In this document: piece after piece, positions 63,550 to 64,000 of the stretch | Position numbering within the stretch: position 1 is the first letter of the stretch | Layout of the letters: the number at the start of each line of letters is the position of its first letter | Assembly: GCF_001278755.1 (NCBI RefSeq) | Contig: NZ_CP012601.1 | Coordinates: forward strand, 4,092,154 to 4,156,153 | Origin: Bacillus sp. FJAT-22090 | GTDB taxonomy: Bacteria; Bacillota; Bacilli; Bacillales_A; Planococcaceae | Direction: 5' to 3' | DNA length: 64,000 bases | Notes under the pieces: generated by a model | Databases searched by the model: none | Seen by the model: the letters and a program-made list of their open reading frames with translations, nothing else | Told to the model about the DNA's origin: nothing | Translations under genes and position numbers: made by a program

Positions 63550-63765
63550 CGTTAAATTCCGTTCCAGGCGGACGCGTTCCGCCGGCATGGCTTCAGCCGC
63601 TTCCCTTGCTCCTGCGCAAGCTCGTCGCAAAAATTAATTTCGCTACGCTCAGTCCAGGGTCTTCAGCTCATGCACCTGCCGCTTCGCTTTCGGTGCAGAA
63701 AACATTTGCTATTCCGGCTGGAGTCGCCGCCTTCCACTCCAATCAACTTTTATCCGCTTTTCAAT
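63550..63765. repeat. GC-rich dispersed repeat, copy F
   Basis: A GC-rich non-coding block with CAGGCGGACGCGTTCCGCC, the module CTCCTGCGCAAGCTCGTCGC shared with copies C and D, and CCGGCTGGAGTCGCCGCC. Open frames through it lack Shine-Dalgarno sites. The stretch 63396-63549 before it holds no clear signal. Confidence 0.75.
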
Positions 63766-63802
63766 TAGAAAACCATCATGCCATTAATAGAGCAAGTATT
63801 TA

Positions 63803-64000
63803 TAGAAAATCGGTGAAAAAGGCGACACTCCTGCGGGAAAAGCGTTAGCCGAAGACCCCGCAGTTGAGGGGAAGGCAATCTAAGTTCGCCGCATCCTGCT
63901 CCTGCGCAAAGCTCGTCGCAAAAGAACTTTTGCGGCAACGATTGCATGACCAACATCATGTTGGCCTAGGAGGCTAAGGCAACGCCCGCGGAAAGGGAGC
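63803..64000. repeat. GC-rich dispersed repeat, copy D, cut by the window end
   Basis: Starts TAGAAAATCGGTGAAAAAGG and follows copy C closely (GCGTTAGCCGAAGACCCC, GGGGAAGGCAATCTAAG, CCAACATCATGTTGGCCTAG), including the 34-base extra module at 63899-63932. It continues past the window. Confidence 0.88.

Noticed and set aside
63543-63959. Open frames on both strands near the window end
   Set aside because: They lie wholly in repeats F and D, lack Shine-Dalgarno sites and have repeat-derived composition.

Overview
The window is a chromosomal stretch of a low-GC, Gram-positive, probably aerobic, motile and soil-type member of the Bacillota. It is most like the Bacillaceae/Caryophanaceae (Psychrobacillus, Lysinibacillus, Sporosarcina and relatives). 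The reasons are the strong Shine-Dalgarno sites, frequent TTG/GTG starts, U-rich terminators, T-box/preQ1/purine riboswitch control, chemoreceptors with Bacillus-type partners (a HemAT-like globin receptor) and a GC-rich intergenic repeat family. The genus is inference: no rRNA gene is present. No tRNA, rRNA, prophage, CRISPR array or transposase gene was seen.

Layout. 1-7 kb: a truncated glutathionyl-hydroquinone-reductase-like gene, acetyltransferases, a SRPBCC protein, a small phospholipase-A2-like protein, a YbaK-type deacylase, a NUDIX hydrolase, and a divergent Crp/Fnr regulator-MFS pair. 6.7-17.7 kb: a PLD-family enzyme, a CoA-transferase/acyl-CoA ligase pair, an XRE-cupin regulator divergent from an MHS transporter and an ornithine-cyclodeaminase-family enzyme, an alpha/beta hydrolase and a ring-cleaving dioxygenase. 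17.9-25.7 kb: a Cache chemoreceptor, a luciferase-like oxidoreductase, a three-gene osmoprotectant ABC transporter, QueT under a preQ1 riboswitch, and an MBL-fold lipoprotein with a DUF3006 partner. 25.8-33 kb: polysaccharide deacetylase, CD3324-type regulator, FusB-type EF-G-binding protein, NUDIX, LysM-3D cell-wall protein and a large glycosidase-like exoprotein. 33.4-38.2 kb: a minus-strand run of dapF, a response regulator with a degenerate GGDEF domain, a HEAT-repeat membrane protein and a processive glycosyltransferase. This looks like a synthase-dependent exopolysaccharide module facing the glycosidase gene. 38-48.9 kb: metalloprotease, S66 peptidase, amino-acid oxidase, two soluble chemoreceptors, guanine-riboswitch xpt-pbuX, a PHB-depolymerase-like esterase. 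49-63.4 kb: MFS, NUDIX-GNAT fusion, aspartokinase, serA under a serine T-box, HAD, DUF2935, DUF3298, ATPase, VanZ, a small FbpA-like gene, DEAD-box helicase, M29 aminopeptidase and SGNH hydrolase.

The most unusual content is between genes. At four loci (11.7, 16.2, 50.3 and 51.9 kb) a repeat element starting with CAG sits directly behind a Rho-independent terminator hairpin, and a second copy of that same hairpin lies on its far side. Two of these elements share AT-rich arms and a 168-169 bp GC-rich core bounded by a 13-bp inverted repeat, but the core lies in opposite orientation relative to the arms. Also notable are a 21-bp-periodic GAGCAAC array (23.45 kb), a tRNA-like cloverleaf of unknown identity (50.66 kb), and a short leader with mutually exclusive pairings ahead of the CD3324-type gene (27.1 kb).
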